NCBI GenBank assembly: GCA_025201705.1
Contig: MU616826.1
Span: forward strand, 1-38,891
Direction: 5' to 3'
DNA length: 38,891 nt
From: Dissophora ornata
Taxonomy: Eukaryota > Mortierellomycota > Mortierellomycetes > Mortierellales > Mortierellaceae
Within the stretch, counting starts at the first letter, position 1; each line of letters begins with the position of its first letter. Position numbers and translations under genes: made by a program. This document shows, in pieces, positions 21,814-31,770 of the stretch. The notes under the pieces were generated by a model. It was not told the origin of the DNA and searched no databases. It worked only from the letters and a program-made list of their open reading frames with translations.

Positions 21814-24283
21814 TCAACGTGGGCTTGGGAAACTTGGTCTTGACGACAAATACGGCGACGACTCATGGGGCATGGTTCCAGGAATGGCATTCAATCGCGG
21901 TGCAGCTTGTGCGTGCTGGGCATAATGTCTCAGCCTCGCTCGCTCCAAATGACCCGCAAAGCCCGCTGTAGAGTGCCTCCGTCGATGTGGAATTACCGTA
22001 ATGATTCCTTCTCCTACAGATTTCGTGGTTACCATATCCTGCACATCCTCCATATCGGGATCCTCGTCCTCCAGCAGGTCTTGAGAGTATCGTCTTTGCC
22101 TCTTATACTCAAACCCAGGTTCTCGTGGGTCATAAAGATCGCGACGAGTATGTTGTTGTTCATGTTGCTGATGTTCTCGTCGCATGTGCTCTTCATAGTC
22201 CTCCTCTTGCGAGGACTGTAATTCTGGCGATGGCCCCTCTGTCAGTTGAAGACATCCACCTTGACGATGATCCAGCACGTTCAGGAGGATTGAAAGTACC
22301 ATACCGATAGCAGCAAGCCCGATGAATAACCCCTCAACGTGGACATAGGAGCCATCGGTGTCGTGAAGAATGGTTGCCACGATCATTGGGAAGAATGTCA
22401 ACGAAATATTGAGTGCAATGGTGACCAAGCCATAGGCTGTGCCGAGCTGATGGTCTTTCACCAGGAACGGAATGCATGGCCAGAGCACAGAGGCAAATAG
22501 CGAATAAGCGAGTCCAAGGACAAACATGGCCGCAATAGGCGTGACAAAGGTAAAGCCGAGCTGTGTATGGGCCCAGATCAGGAGTATAGCTGAGAATGGA
22601 ATGTAGCGAGCGCGGTGCCCAAACCGATCAACTAGGTATCCGCAAAGTGGTGACCCCACCGAGGAAACGATATCTGGGATAGACTACAATAATCAAAATT
22701 CATGAGAACGTGGGCTCGTTTTGGCTGGGATTTGACATGTCAAGAAAACATTCGACCTACCATGACGGCGCCAGCCTTTGTCGGGTTTTTCATGTACCAC
22801 TTCTTTTGCAAAACTAGTTTCCGCAGGAAAACACCATGCGTCAGTCATTATCTCAAGAGGTACATTCATGCAAAAAGGAATGACCAGCCTTGTAAACTTA
22901 CAGTCTGAAGAAACGTGAATGAAAGGTACGACCGCCCCTAGAAGAACAAACACGATATTATATTTCTCCTGTTATCATTTGGAAAGGCACAGTGACATGA
23001 TGAAGTATAGGGGCAACGATCATGCGGGAGGGCAGTTGGGACGGGAGCATCTGGAATTGGACACTCTAGCACACATCACTCTTCCACGATAAGCAAAAGC
23101 CATCCGGCTGTAGCCGTACATACCGTAAAGCGAAATGCAACAGAGGCACAGGATCCAGAAGTTTGGCTGGAGCGTAAAGATCTCAGTGTAGACCATCTGA
23201 TCATCCTCCGCCATCTCGTTCTCCTTCTCAGCTTCCTCCTCTTCCTCCATGGCCACCGAGGACATGGTCATGGTCGAATCTGAGGAGGCATTGATGGCTG
23301 CCCGTCCCACGATATTATCCTTTCGCGACCTGATCTGATCGTCCCTCCTATCTCTTGCATCCAATCTCACTCCTACGGATTTTCTCGACTCTGCACGGTC
23401 CAGATACGCTAGCCAGAATCCAGATAGAAGACTTAATCCACACACCGCAAACCCTGTCCAACTAGCTCCGACAACCCCCCCACCATGTGAGGCAATAGCC
23501 GGGGATATGTTATCGTTCAAGGCGGTTGCAACCCTTGCTGACGACAAATTCAGGCCAAGGGCAAACCCCAACCACCTAGCTTTGAACCAGTCAGTCGTGA
23601 TCTTTGCTTGTGCCACCTCGAGACACTCGCCTCCGATTCCGAAGATCAAACGACCCAAGATCATTACCCAAATCGATTTTAAAGACACTCCAATGGCAAA
23701 GATGCCCTGTCCAGCACAGACACAGAGACTGAAAAGGATCAGCATCCTTGAGGCCGAGAGGCGATCGATCAAGAAGCCTCCCAGCAGCGGGAGCACGATG
23801 TTTGGAAGAGAATAAACAGAATAAAGGAGGTTGAGGTGATACTGATGTGTTGCATAGTCTGTCCCGAGCCACTCCTGAAGTTGCACGTTCAACGCCTGCA
23901 CGAAACGATCAATAAGGTTGATATTAGCGATACCGTGAACCAAAATGAGATCGCATGCAGATCAAACAGCATAAAAGACGTACGGCTGGTATATCGTAGC
24001 AGTAATAATTGCCGAACAGGAGCAGACACGCCAGAAGTAGGACCAGCCAATGTCTTTGGGTGATGGTATGTGCCTGCTGGTGTCGATGGGCTGCATCGAG
24101 ACTTGGGTGAGGCGGCTGGGTTTGTCTCTGTGGCGGCGGCAAGAGATCATATTGAGGGAATGAACTGGTGTTGTTGGCTAGGTCAGTGGAGTAGAAGCTG
24201 CCTCTGTTTCGGCCAAGACGGTTACTGCCGACGCTCTCACGGTTGCTGGATATAAGCGGTGTCTGTTCGTCGTCGTAGTGCAT
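21814..24283 (-). CDS. Major facilitator superfamily transporter, MFSD1-like
   Basis: Model of 676 aa in five exons: 24283-23984, 23895-23124, 22937-22902, 22813-22761 and 22683-21814, all GT-AG with matching phases. The cytosolic N-terminus starts MHYDDEQTPLIS and so contains an acidic dileucine motif (EQTPLI). TM1 leads to the family-typical YDIPAALNVQLQEWLG across the first junction. MFS loop motifs GGFLIDRLSASRM and GYLVDRFGHRAR mark the two six-helix halves. A long acidic cytosolic loop (EEEEEAEKENE region, encoded near 23220-23260) separates them, and a charged His/Arg/Gln-rich tail follows the last helix. MFSD1 relatives are lysosomal membrane transporters; dipeptide export is reported for the animal protein. 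Substrate here is inferred only. A downstream start is not indicated. Confidence 0.88.
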
Positions 24284-24443
24284 GGTGTTGTCAGAAGAGA
24301 GTGAAGGAATGAATTCAACATGCGAGACAAGAGAATGAATGACACACCTGTTGAGTGTGAAGCAGCAAGTGGACTGTGCGCGTTTCACCCAAGCAGTCCA
24401 TCACCACTTTGCTTTGTGCGATTTGTTTTTATTCGTGCTTATT

Positions 24444-25486
24444 CTATTGCCCATCCTCTGCTACCCAAAGCGCCTTTTCTACAGCTGAATAGATGTGTCC
24501 AGTTTGATTCAGGGAGTCGATCAGGAGTTCCAATTGTACGCCCTCTAAAGAATCAGTCTATTTCGCGGTGGAAAGGGTGAGCAAGGGGGGTTTCAACAAC
24601 CAGAGCACAAGAACAAAAAGATTTCTGTGTATTACCTCGCGTAACGTATTCAACTCGTCGCCGAATGCCAGCATGATCTTGGTCATATATTTGTCGTGGA
24701 ACGCCGCCTCGATCTCTGGGTTCGTAAGCGTCTTTTGTACACGATCTGAAGTGTGTGCCTCCTTCTACAACAAATCGACGGCGTCTTAGTATCTCTTATC
24801 AGAGTTCATGTGTGTTGGTGGGTATATCAACAAGTCAATCAGGACGTACTTTGGGTTCAGTTGCAGCATTGGCTTTCAGCTCCTGGTCCTCGTCATCCTC
24901 TACATCCGACTCCTGATCGCTACTTTCTCGATCGTCATCCTGCATATCCACGTCGTTGTTGTCGTCCTCGTCTTCCTCAGCCTGCACTCCAGTATGCACA
25001 CTATCTGCTTCGGCGTCCAGGTCCATACCTCCTGGAGATGCTCCTTTTGTTGCGTTTACATCGTGATCTGACAATGATATTGACGACGAGATTTCATGTT
25101 GTGATTTCTAGAACACGAGTATGTCATCATATGGGCGATCAGTATCGTGCGGATCACGTCGTTTTAAGATCGATTCCAGGTGACATACGTAAGTGCCTAA
25201 TACCTTTGATCGTTTACTGGAATGATCCTAGGGAAGCAGGTCAAGGGCGAGGGTGTCAGTTCAACTTCATAGATGGCCATGCTCACAGTCGGCTCCTGTC
25301 ATCAGTGTCATATCCTTGAAAAATACCTGTAGTTCGTCTATTGCAAGGGTGAAAGTTGAAAGGTATAGCTCAGAGTCAGTCTTAACTAATCGCCTTGCAC
25401 GAACTGTTTTGAATGACGTCGAATGCAAGAAACATACTTGATGAAGGTGTCCGTTTCGAGGATGTACTCTTTGTTTTTGAACCCAT
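24444..25486 (-). CDS. RSA3: Ribosome assembly protein 3 (Rsa3) family
   Basis: Model of 194 aa in six exons: 25486-25438, 25337-25327 (11 nt), 25227-25204 (24 nt), 25107-24850, 24764-24636 and 24557-24444. All have GT-AG borders and continuous phase. The N-terminus is Ser/Lys-rich (MGSKTKSTSSKRTPSS), then a strongly acidic middle (about residues 60-105, Asp/Glu runs), then the conserved C-terminal domain: EAAFHDKYMTKIMLAFGDEL, NTLRE, and LELLIDSLNQTGHIYSA. In yeast Rsa3 is a nucleolar factor of early 60S subunit assembly associated with the helicase Dbp6. The tiny second exon is the least certain part: a longer alternative starting after the ag at 25386-25387 keeps the same phase but has a poorer acceptor. 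The gene is divergent from ribosomal protein L35. Confidence 0.75.
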
Positions 25487-26369
25487 GGCTGTAAATGTGT
25501 ATGCGTTGAAATGGTGGCAAAAGAATGCTGTTTATTTTCCTACTAGTTCTCCCTGTTGGAGTCGCCGTGACTGCCTGGCACAGAAAAAAAGTATTTTGGG
25601 CGGATCAACGCGAGGGACTAGGGAGCCTTCTTTTCTCCAATTTATAAAAATGGTCTCTATACTTGTCATGTGATCGTATATCAATCTGCACTCTTGACTG
25701 GACATCCATCTGTGTACAGACGTGTCTCCAGATACAAGCACCACCATCCATCCAACATCATGGCGATAGCGACTACAGGCAGGACTCTCGACCATTGGAG
25801 CATCTCGACATTAATATCAGCAACGGAACTCATTTTGTGGGATCGGCCATCAACTCATCCAGAAATTCCATGATGAAATCTTGATTTCGAGCCTTGCATT
25901 CGAATTCAAGTATTTCTTGGGAACAGTGTTGCCAACAGAAAGCCGACTCGTTATCGCAGTGAATATCAGTTGAGGCAGAGAGAGACGTGGGTCATGGAGA
26001 CTTCCTCGCGACCTTCAAGGAACAGAGATCTCGGGAAGGACCTGTGTGTTCTTATGATCGCCAACTCTGTTGGATTCAACGCAACGCTCTGACTGCATGA
26101 CGAATCCAACTGCGATTCTGTCAATCGGAGCCGCCTGAAATACGGGCGCTGCCACCATCTGCACCAGCATCAGAGCCTTCGCAGGATTCAACTTGAAATC
26201 AGTTAGCTGGACATCTGTACTTGGAATCAGGATCGGATCAACACACTGAGAAGCACTGTCTCAACTATCGCCAGGATCCTCCACTCCCTTTTTCCTTCCC
26301 TATCAGAGATATCTTTGATCGCCGATACAACCCTCTGACCGAGTTTTTATCTGCTCGTCCACTGTACAG
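25487..26369. other. Divergent RSA3/RPL35 intergenic region and probable first intron of RPL35
   Basis: The region separates the RSA3 start (25486, minus) from the first recognisable L35 exon (26370, plus). A TATA-like TTTATAAAAA is at 25641-25650. The 3' end, up to the acceptor tgtacag (26363-26369), must be intron. L35 genes commonly carry an intron directly after the first codon. No ATG followed by a strong donor is visible: ATG-gt occurs at 25511-25515 and 25650-25654 with weak donors, and ATGGCG at 25760-25765 would need a GC donor. I found no convincing box C/D or H/ACA snoRNA. Confidence 0.45.
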
Positions 26370-27145
26370 GCTGCTGTCAAGGCTTACGAATTGCGCACCA
26401 AGAACAAGGCCGAGCTCACCAAGCAGCTCGAGGAGCTCAAGCAGGAGCTTGCCAGCCTTAAGGTCCAGAAGGTTGCTGGTGGTTCTGCCGGCAAGTTGAC
26501 CAAGATGTAAGTTTACGGGAACATGGATATCGACCTCAATTGACTAGGAATCATGGAGATACTGCAATTCTTGTACACTGGCGACAACCACAACTGCAAT
26601 CGACTGCACCTTCATAAGAGCTCGGGAGAAAAAAAGGCTGCGTTTCAACCGAATGTGTGTGTGTGTGTAGGACTCGGGGACCTCTTTCGACTACACCCGT
26701 AACAGTAGCGACGTCTTCAACGATTGTGCGCAATTTGACTGAATTCGTGTCTTGATCTGCGTTATGGCAGCATTTGGCTGACTTCGACGTCTTTGAAGAG
26801 GATCGCCAGCATGACAACAAAGATCATCAACTCCTAGGGGATTGTTTAGTGGCGATATTTAGTGCAAGTTTCACTAACTCGATATTCACGAATCTCACTT
26901 CGATCGCCTCTAGCTCTGCTACCCGCAAGTCGATTGCTCGCGTCATGACTGTCATCACCCAGACCCAGCGTGCTCAGCTCCGCATCTTCTACCAGAAGAA
27001 GAACTTCCTCCCCTTGGATCTCCGTGTCAAGAAGACCCGTGCCATCCGCCGCCGTCTTACCAAGAACGAGGCCTCCCTCAAGACTGTTAAGCAGCAGAAG
27101 AAGGACACCCACTTCCCTCTCCGCAAGTACGCCGTTAAGGCTTAA
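26370..27145 (+). CDS. RPL35: 60S ribosomal protein L35 (uL29), start codon exon not resolved
   Basis: Two exons are clear, 26370-26506 and 26914-27145, joined by a 407-nt GT-AG intron with the split codon AT|C. They give 122 residues beginning [20 protein letters not shown] and ending PLRKYAVKA. With the missing initiator Met this makes 123 aa, the usual eukaryotic L35 size. Family hallmarks are VKAYELR, the coiled helix [26 protein letters not shown], and [12 protein letters not shown]. The protein binds 25S rRNA at the nascent-chain tunnel exit of the 60S subunit and docks factors such as signal recognition particle. The coding bases are strongly biased towards C-ending codons, as expected for a highly expressed gene. 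Identity is certain; only the first codon is unplaced, probably on an upstream ATG-only exon. Confidence 0.95.
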
Positions 27146-27626
27146 ATGCAGAGAAATGCGAGTGTTTCTTTCAACTACTTAAATAAAGACAGGAATGACC
27201 TTTTCTTGAGCCTTCTACAACATCAATATGCAGATCCCTCCAATGTTCCCGTTTTTTTGTTCTAACGATTTAACGTAGCGCTGGAGTTGCTAGCCGTGGG
27301 TGGTATGGGTACTTAGGACTGCAATTGAGGGTTTTACAAGTAACCGCACTGCTGCAAGCCGAAGGCAAGATGTTGAGCGTTTAAAGTGCCGAGTTGCAAG
27401 CGCATGCGTGCCGATCGATCATTTCATAGTGTGAAATGCCAAGCCACAAGGCGGATTTCTCAAGATGTGCTCGGTCTGGCGCCCTTTGCAAAATGATGAT
27501 CGCTTCGTTTCGCCTTACTCTTTCCAACAATTCCATTCGAATCACTCCTTTCCCTGAAAGTCAAGAATACTCTCGTTCGATAAACTCTTACAAGCAATAC
27601 ACACAACCAGCACACGTCTAATAGTC
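27146..27626. other. RPL35-SEC22 intergenic region
   Basis: Contains the L35 3' UTR (a possible AATAAA at 27181-27186, thirty-odd bases after the stop) and the SEC22 promoter. No further gene is visible; short frames lack family features. Confidence 0.5.
27181..27186 (+). terminator. RPL35: Possible polyadenylation signal of RPL35
   Basis: AATAAA lies 36 bases past the TAA of RPL35, the only match to the canonical hexamer in the near downstream sequence. Fungal signals are loose, so this is suggestive only. Confidence 0.4.
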
Positions 27627-29056
27627 ATGGTTAAAACGACGATGATCGCGCGCGTCTCGGACGGTAAATGTTACCATCAACACGGAGCGCTGTCCTTTCT
27701 CTAAGCTCACCACGCTGCCGGCCTTCTCGACAATGCGACACGATTACTGAAAGCTGGTGCGATACCCTTTGCCTCGCCACAAATAGCGCTGCCATTGGCT
27801 GCATCTATTGATGATGAGCAGGTACAGCCATTTCATTAAACCATATTGTTCGTTGAAGAAGAATTACAAGTCACTAAAACCCCAGACCGTCTGTAACCCC
27901 TCTACTTCCTCGACGTCCCCAAACAATAAACTTGTAGGTGGAGATGGAGCTCAAGGAGTACAAGTCGCAGGCAAAACTCATCTTTCGCAAGCTGAATATG
28001 AATTCTGAAAAACGGTGCTCGATCGAGTCTGGGAGCTACGTTTTCCAGTAAGGATCGGAGAGGAGAGAAAGAGAGAGAGAGATCGTGTCCAAATTTTATA
28101 TTTATTTCGCGGCAGGATTTGATAGGTTGGACAGACACAGCACACAACGAAATGGATGCAGGAGGCAGAAAGCCCAATTATTGCCAGGACCTAATTTTTT
28201 CCCCTTCGTGAACACTGGATCATCGGTGCAACACCCGCATTAGTAGGCGTAGATTCACTGCTGCTTCTCGACTCAACCTGATCTTGACGGGACACGATGT
28301 TTTAGGCTGCAATCAATTGCGGAGTTTTAGCGGGGAAATCAGATCGGCTCACTTGTCGATTGCGACCCATCCGCCTCTCTCACACTAGCACCTATGCATT
28401 TTTATCTACGATAGCTACATCATTGATCACGGCGTGGTTTACCTGTGCATATGCGAGCGCAACTACCCACGCAAGCTGGCGTTCACATACCTGGATGACC
28501 TCTCCAAGGAGTTCTTCATGAGTTATGGCAATGAGATTGACCGCCCTGGTCTCCGGCCCTATGCATTCGCCAGATTCGGTAAGAAAAGAGGGGCTCTTGT
28601 TGTTTGGAATTGCCTTGGAATGATAAAATGGCAAGGCATCAATCACCATTGACTGACACCCTTTTTCGCTAGACACATTCATGCAAAACACAAAGCGATT
28701 GTATCAAGATACCAGAACGCAGTCGAATCTGACAAAGCTCCACGAAGATCTGCAGGATGTGACCAAGATTATGACCAAGAACATGGAGGATCTGCTTTAC
28801 AGGTACAGAAAACAAGTAGACAAAAAAAAAAAAAAAAAAAAAACGAAGACGTTCTCAACTCCATCATCTTTACTTTAGAGGAGAGACGTTAGATAATTTG
28901 CAAGGAAAATCAGAGTTGCTGCTCCGGGACTCTGCCCGGTACCGAAAGACAGCCAGGGACGTGAACCTGCAAGCGTTGTACCGCAAGTATGGTCCACCAG
29001 CGATTGTAGGACTTGTGTTTATGGTGGTCGTCTACTGGAGGTTCTGGTGGTATTAA
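27627..29056 (+). CDS. SEC22: R-SNARE Sec22 (ER-Golgi vesicle fusion)
   Basis: Model of 217 aa in six exons: 27627-27663, 27787-27821, 27938-28047, 28415-28578, 28673-28802 and 28879-29056, all GT-AG and in phase. The N-terminal longin domain (about 1-120) begins MVKTTMIARVSDALPLAAS and contains YVFHYIIDHGVVYL and PRKLAFTYLDDL. The SNARE motif runs about 130-190 with the zero-layer Arg159 in LLYRGETLDNL; that codon is split by the fifth intron. A C-terminal membrane anchor (AIVGLVFMVVVYWRFWWY) ends the protein. Sec22 sits on COPII and COPI vesicles and drives fusion between ER and Golgi with Qa, Qb and Qc partners. Length matches yeast and animal homologues. Intron 5 contains a pure A run of about 20 bases. 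Confidence 0.95.
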
Positions 29057-29249
29057 AGGATAGACTCTACATCGGCAGTGATAATGAGCGCTATAGGCAC
29101 AGACGTCAGAGCAGATGGATACATGAAACTATAATGAATAAAACGAAAGCCCTGACCAAGCAATCGCAATGTTAAGATTTCGCGTTCGCTCTCGCGTTCT
29201 GTAAACTTCTGGCGACCATCAAATAACAAAACTGAAATATAAAAAAAAA

Positions 29250-29465
29250 ATGCCTCGGAGTCCTTTTAAACCGAATGATCTGTGCGAGGACAAAAAGGGC
29301 TTCAAAGTCCTGCATAGTTCGGCAACCAGACTTGGGGAAATGTATAGCACTGGTAATGGCGTCCCAATGGATGTTCCTAAAGCTACTAGTTGGTATCAAA
29401 AGGCGGCGAAGCATGGAGATCTCGCGCTTTCTCCAAATGAACAACAGAGTATAGGAGATAAATAA
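29250..29465 (+). pseudogene. Sel1-like repeat fragment
   Basis: A 71-codon frame contains one good Sel1 repeat: ATRLGEMYSTGNGVPMDVPK followed by ATSWYQKAAKHGD, matching the LGxMYxxGxGVxxDxxxAxxWYxKAAxxGd pattern. A weak partial unit precedes it. Sel1 proteins normally carry many repeats in tandem, so this is most likely a remnant or a displaced piece of a larger Sel1 gene. No additional exons are apparent on either side. The frame has an ATG directly after an A run, and the stop follows shortly after the repeat. Confidence 0.55.
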
Positions 29466-29842
29466 TTTTATTCATCCACAATAATAATCGTTGAGCTAGT
29501 TTGTCGAGTAGGTTAGCGAGAGAGCCAAATGGTCTCGTTGACCGTAGGCAGACGGTCTGCTGCAGTATCCTCTCTAGCAAATGTTCTGAAGGGAAAACGT
29601 GGCCTGCACCATTATGGAGTCGGCGTCGGTGAGGTTATAGGAACAAATGGTGTCTGGGTCTTGCATCTATTTGACAAGAAATGGAACAGGCACCATGTAA
29701 TGAATGTCAACAGTCCCACCATTTCGGAGTACTCCCATTTCGTATTGCATTTATAGACCGTTGAACTAACCTCAAGTCCCCTGAATGAAAGAACGAGATT
29801 GCTGGGCAGTATGTTCAATAATAATGCAATGCTTTTCCTAAT
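29466..29842. other. Spacer with a possible short coding frame (29529-29756, +)
   Basis: A 75-codon plus-strand frame from ATG 29529 includes GVGVGEVIGTNGVWVLHLFD followed by KKWNRHH, which has the alternating pattern of a small beta-barrel (SH3/Tudor-like). I recognise no family. A donor-like CAT|GTAATG at about 29697 could join it in phase to GTGGAATTT at 29909, which follows the acceptor-like cttgcag, and so extend the next gene; this is conjecture. Confidence 0.3.
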
Positions 29843-30378
29843 GTGAATGACATTTGTGTGAGTGGAGGGCGCGTCGAACGAATATACCGCGGCCGGCTCC
29901 TCTTGCAGGTGGAATTTGACTATCATGATGGGCAGAAAGGAGAAGTTCCGTGTTCGAGTCTCGTATCCGAATTCCATGCTTCCACAAACGACATGGAGAT
30001 AAGGGAGTCCATTTTAGGCATGTATTCCTTTCGGTAACTATCGATGTGTCTGACATGTACGACAGCCTATCGAAGTGGGAGCTGTATTACATTCTACCTC
30101 TTGGGGAGCTTCCCCCAATTGAGGCCTGTTTGCAAGCACCATTGGATCAGCGAGCGTTGGCTGCGGTGCCCATAAAGCTCACTCCTACTGGCAGCATCGC
30201 TTATCATTTCTTTGATCCTTCTAATCGGCGGGATGAAGTCTCTCTGTCATGCCTTTTATGCGGAAAGAGCTATCATCACAATACCATCTCCAATGTCCTT
30301 GTGCGACATCTCAAAACGTGCCATCTGGATATCACTGACGCGGTGATGAACTTCAGATCGCACCATCGTGGGTGGTAG
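29843..30378 (+). CDS. Possible small gene with a C-terminal C2H2/BED-like zinc finger
   Basis: I do not recognise the family. The best model has two exons, 29843-30021 and 30066-30378, joined by a 44-nt intron (GTATTC...GACAG) with split codon AT|C, giving 163 aa. The first part (GRVERIYRGRLLLQVEFDYH) looks like a small beta-barrel. The second contains LSCLLCGKSY followed by VLVRHLKTCH, i.e. C-x2-C and H-x4-H at zinc-finger spacing. Without the intron, a single frame from 29950 covers the same 3' part. An in-frame stop precedes the ATG directly. Its setting among a Sel1 fragment, palindromic repeats and an NLR-like gene suggests accessory or transposon-derived origin. The alternative is a frameshifted relic. 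Confidence 0.4.
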
Positions 30379-30452
30379 ACTAGGAAGGTAGCAACAACAT
30401 CACCCCTTCAACAATAAAAGTCGCCATGTACTTCGTATCGACCTGCAGTTGG

Positions 30453-30694
30453 CATTCGCTGGTGAACTTGCCCCTTATTGACCAAATCCTTTCACCGGTG
30501 CTGAGTCCATCAGTTAAACAAATTTTTTCACCGGTGAACAATCAAGTCAGATATCCAAATGCTTTCATTGATCAACTTCACCGGTGCTGAATCCAATTTT
30601 TTTCACCGGTGAACAATCCAGTCAGGTATCCAAATCCTTTCACCGACCAACTTCACCGGTGCCAGTTTTTTCACTGGTGAATTTCACCGGTGAA
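30453..30694. repeat. Degenerate tandem units built on the palindrome TTCACCGGTGAA
   Basis: The 12-base perfect palindrome TTCACCGGTGAA occurs at 30527-30538, 30602-30613 and 30683-30694. Half-changed forms (TTCACCGGTGCT, TTCACCGGTGCC, TTCACTGGTGAA, TTCGCTGGTGAA, TTCACCGACCAA) occur at 30491, 30577, 30652, 30670, 30453 and about 30639. They lie in larger direct units: TTCACCGGTGCTGA, a T-rich spacer, TTCACCGGTGAACAATC, AGTCAG-TATCCAAAT and CTTTCA recur with starts at 30491, 30577 and 30652 (86 and 75 bases apart). The palindromes are thus embedded in tandemly duplicated, diverging units. Confidence 0.9.
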
Positions 30695-31079
30695 GAATAA
30701 TTTTTCGGTTACAATTACTGGTTTGTACATCATAGTTACCCAAACCGGCTCCATTTGTATTCAACTCATGTACAAGATAGACCGCGTAGGTGCCAATGAA
30801 AGAATCTGAAAACCTGCTTGGACATTGTTGGGTTCATTTTAACAAAAAAAAACCTCATCCTATCTTGACTGACTGAATGTACAACCGTCGGTACCATTGG
30901 GCAGGACTATGATTCTACATGCGTTTCGCGACTGGATCTGACGGTGAGGGCAACGTGTGTGGGCTGTACATGTACAGTAAATAAACATGGACCGCTCGGG
31001 ACAGATCCTTCTCTCCCATTCGAACAGAGCCCATTCCAGGATACACAAGGGCAAGGGGAATGGAAAGTTGAAAATGTCT

Positions 31080-31200
31080 CTTTCCTTTCACACCTGCACC
31101 TCTTCCTACTTATACCCACAACTCAACTCTCTCACATTATCTCTCTCCTCTCTTCTGTCTCTCTTCTCTCTGGCTCTTGCGCCTCTCTGCTCGGCTTGAC
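31080..31200 (+). promoter_or_regulatory. C/T-rich tract, possible promoter or leader upstream of the NLR-like gene
   Basis: About 120 bases are dominated by TCTC and CTCT steps on the plus strand, the orientation seen upstream of other genes in this window. It ends about 570 bases before the chosen ATG (31771), so a 5' UTR intron or another small transcript would be needed to link the two. Confidence 0.25.
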
Positions 31201-31770
31201 TAGATCCAATTCAGCAGCGACTCATTGGTAACAAACAACTCCACTGTCTAACATGTCTATACCTGAACTGGTGCACCCGAGCTAAGGATGCGATGCTAAA
31301 TAGCATAATAGCTTGGATTGAAGTATGTGTGAATCAAGAAAAGGACCATGCATTTTGCGATAGAGAATAATAAGTTGCATTTGATAGCAGCCACTTCTGC
31401 TAGAAGCGACGAGGCAGAGTGAACATCATTCTGGGAGACCGCCTTGCCGCCTTGTCCATGGACGGTCAGTCTTTCGCAGCAAGGAATCATATTTGTGTTT
31501 GAGGTGAGCCATCGTTTCTTGACCGCTGATGGCGATGCTTAAGTATTCTGTTGAATGACCATCAATGCCTCCTGTTCGATGAAGGGCACTAATGTATTTG
31601 CATTGAAAGAAACTTAGCACGGCCTGCTGTCTCTTAGTCATATCGCTGTTTCGCCATCGCGTGGCATCAATATCTGTCAAGTGTAAGTGTGTAGGCTTGA
31701 TGTTTGAAAGGGTTCAGAGCTCGACCACAGAGTTGCTAACATTAAATCTATTCCAAGGTAGTCTATCGAC

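Larger units (their letters stand above)
30379..31770. other. Intergenic region with palindromic repeats; upstream flank of the NLR-like gene
   Basis: Apart from the palindrome block (30453-30694) and a C/T-rich tract at about 31080-31200, I see no feature. Frames on both strands are short and unlike known families. Just after the C/T-rich tract an ATG at 31252 opens only ten codons (MSIPELVHPS) before a stop; this could be the start of a broken gene, an upstream reading frame, or chance. Confidence 0.4.

Noticed and set aside
26095..26143. Possible box C/D snoRNA in the L35 upstream intron (TGACGA ... CTGA)
   Set aside because: Box C has a mismatch, the span is too short, and no terminal stem is visible.
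28825..28843. Poly(A) run in SEC22 intron 5, considered as a retroposon tail
   Set aside because: No target-site duplication or retroposon body next to it; a plain intronic homopolymer.
31426..31680. 84-codon minus-strand frame
   Set aside because: No family features and no supporting splice signals; intergenic noise.
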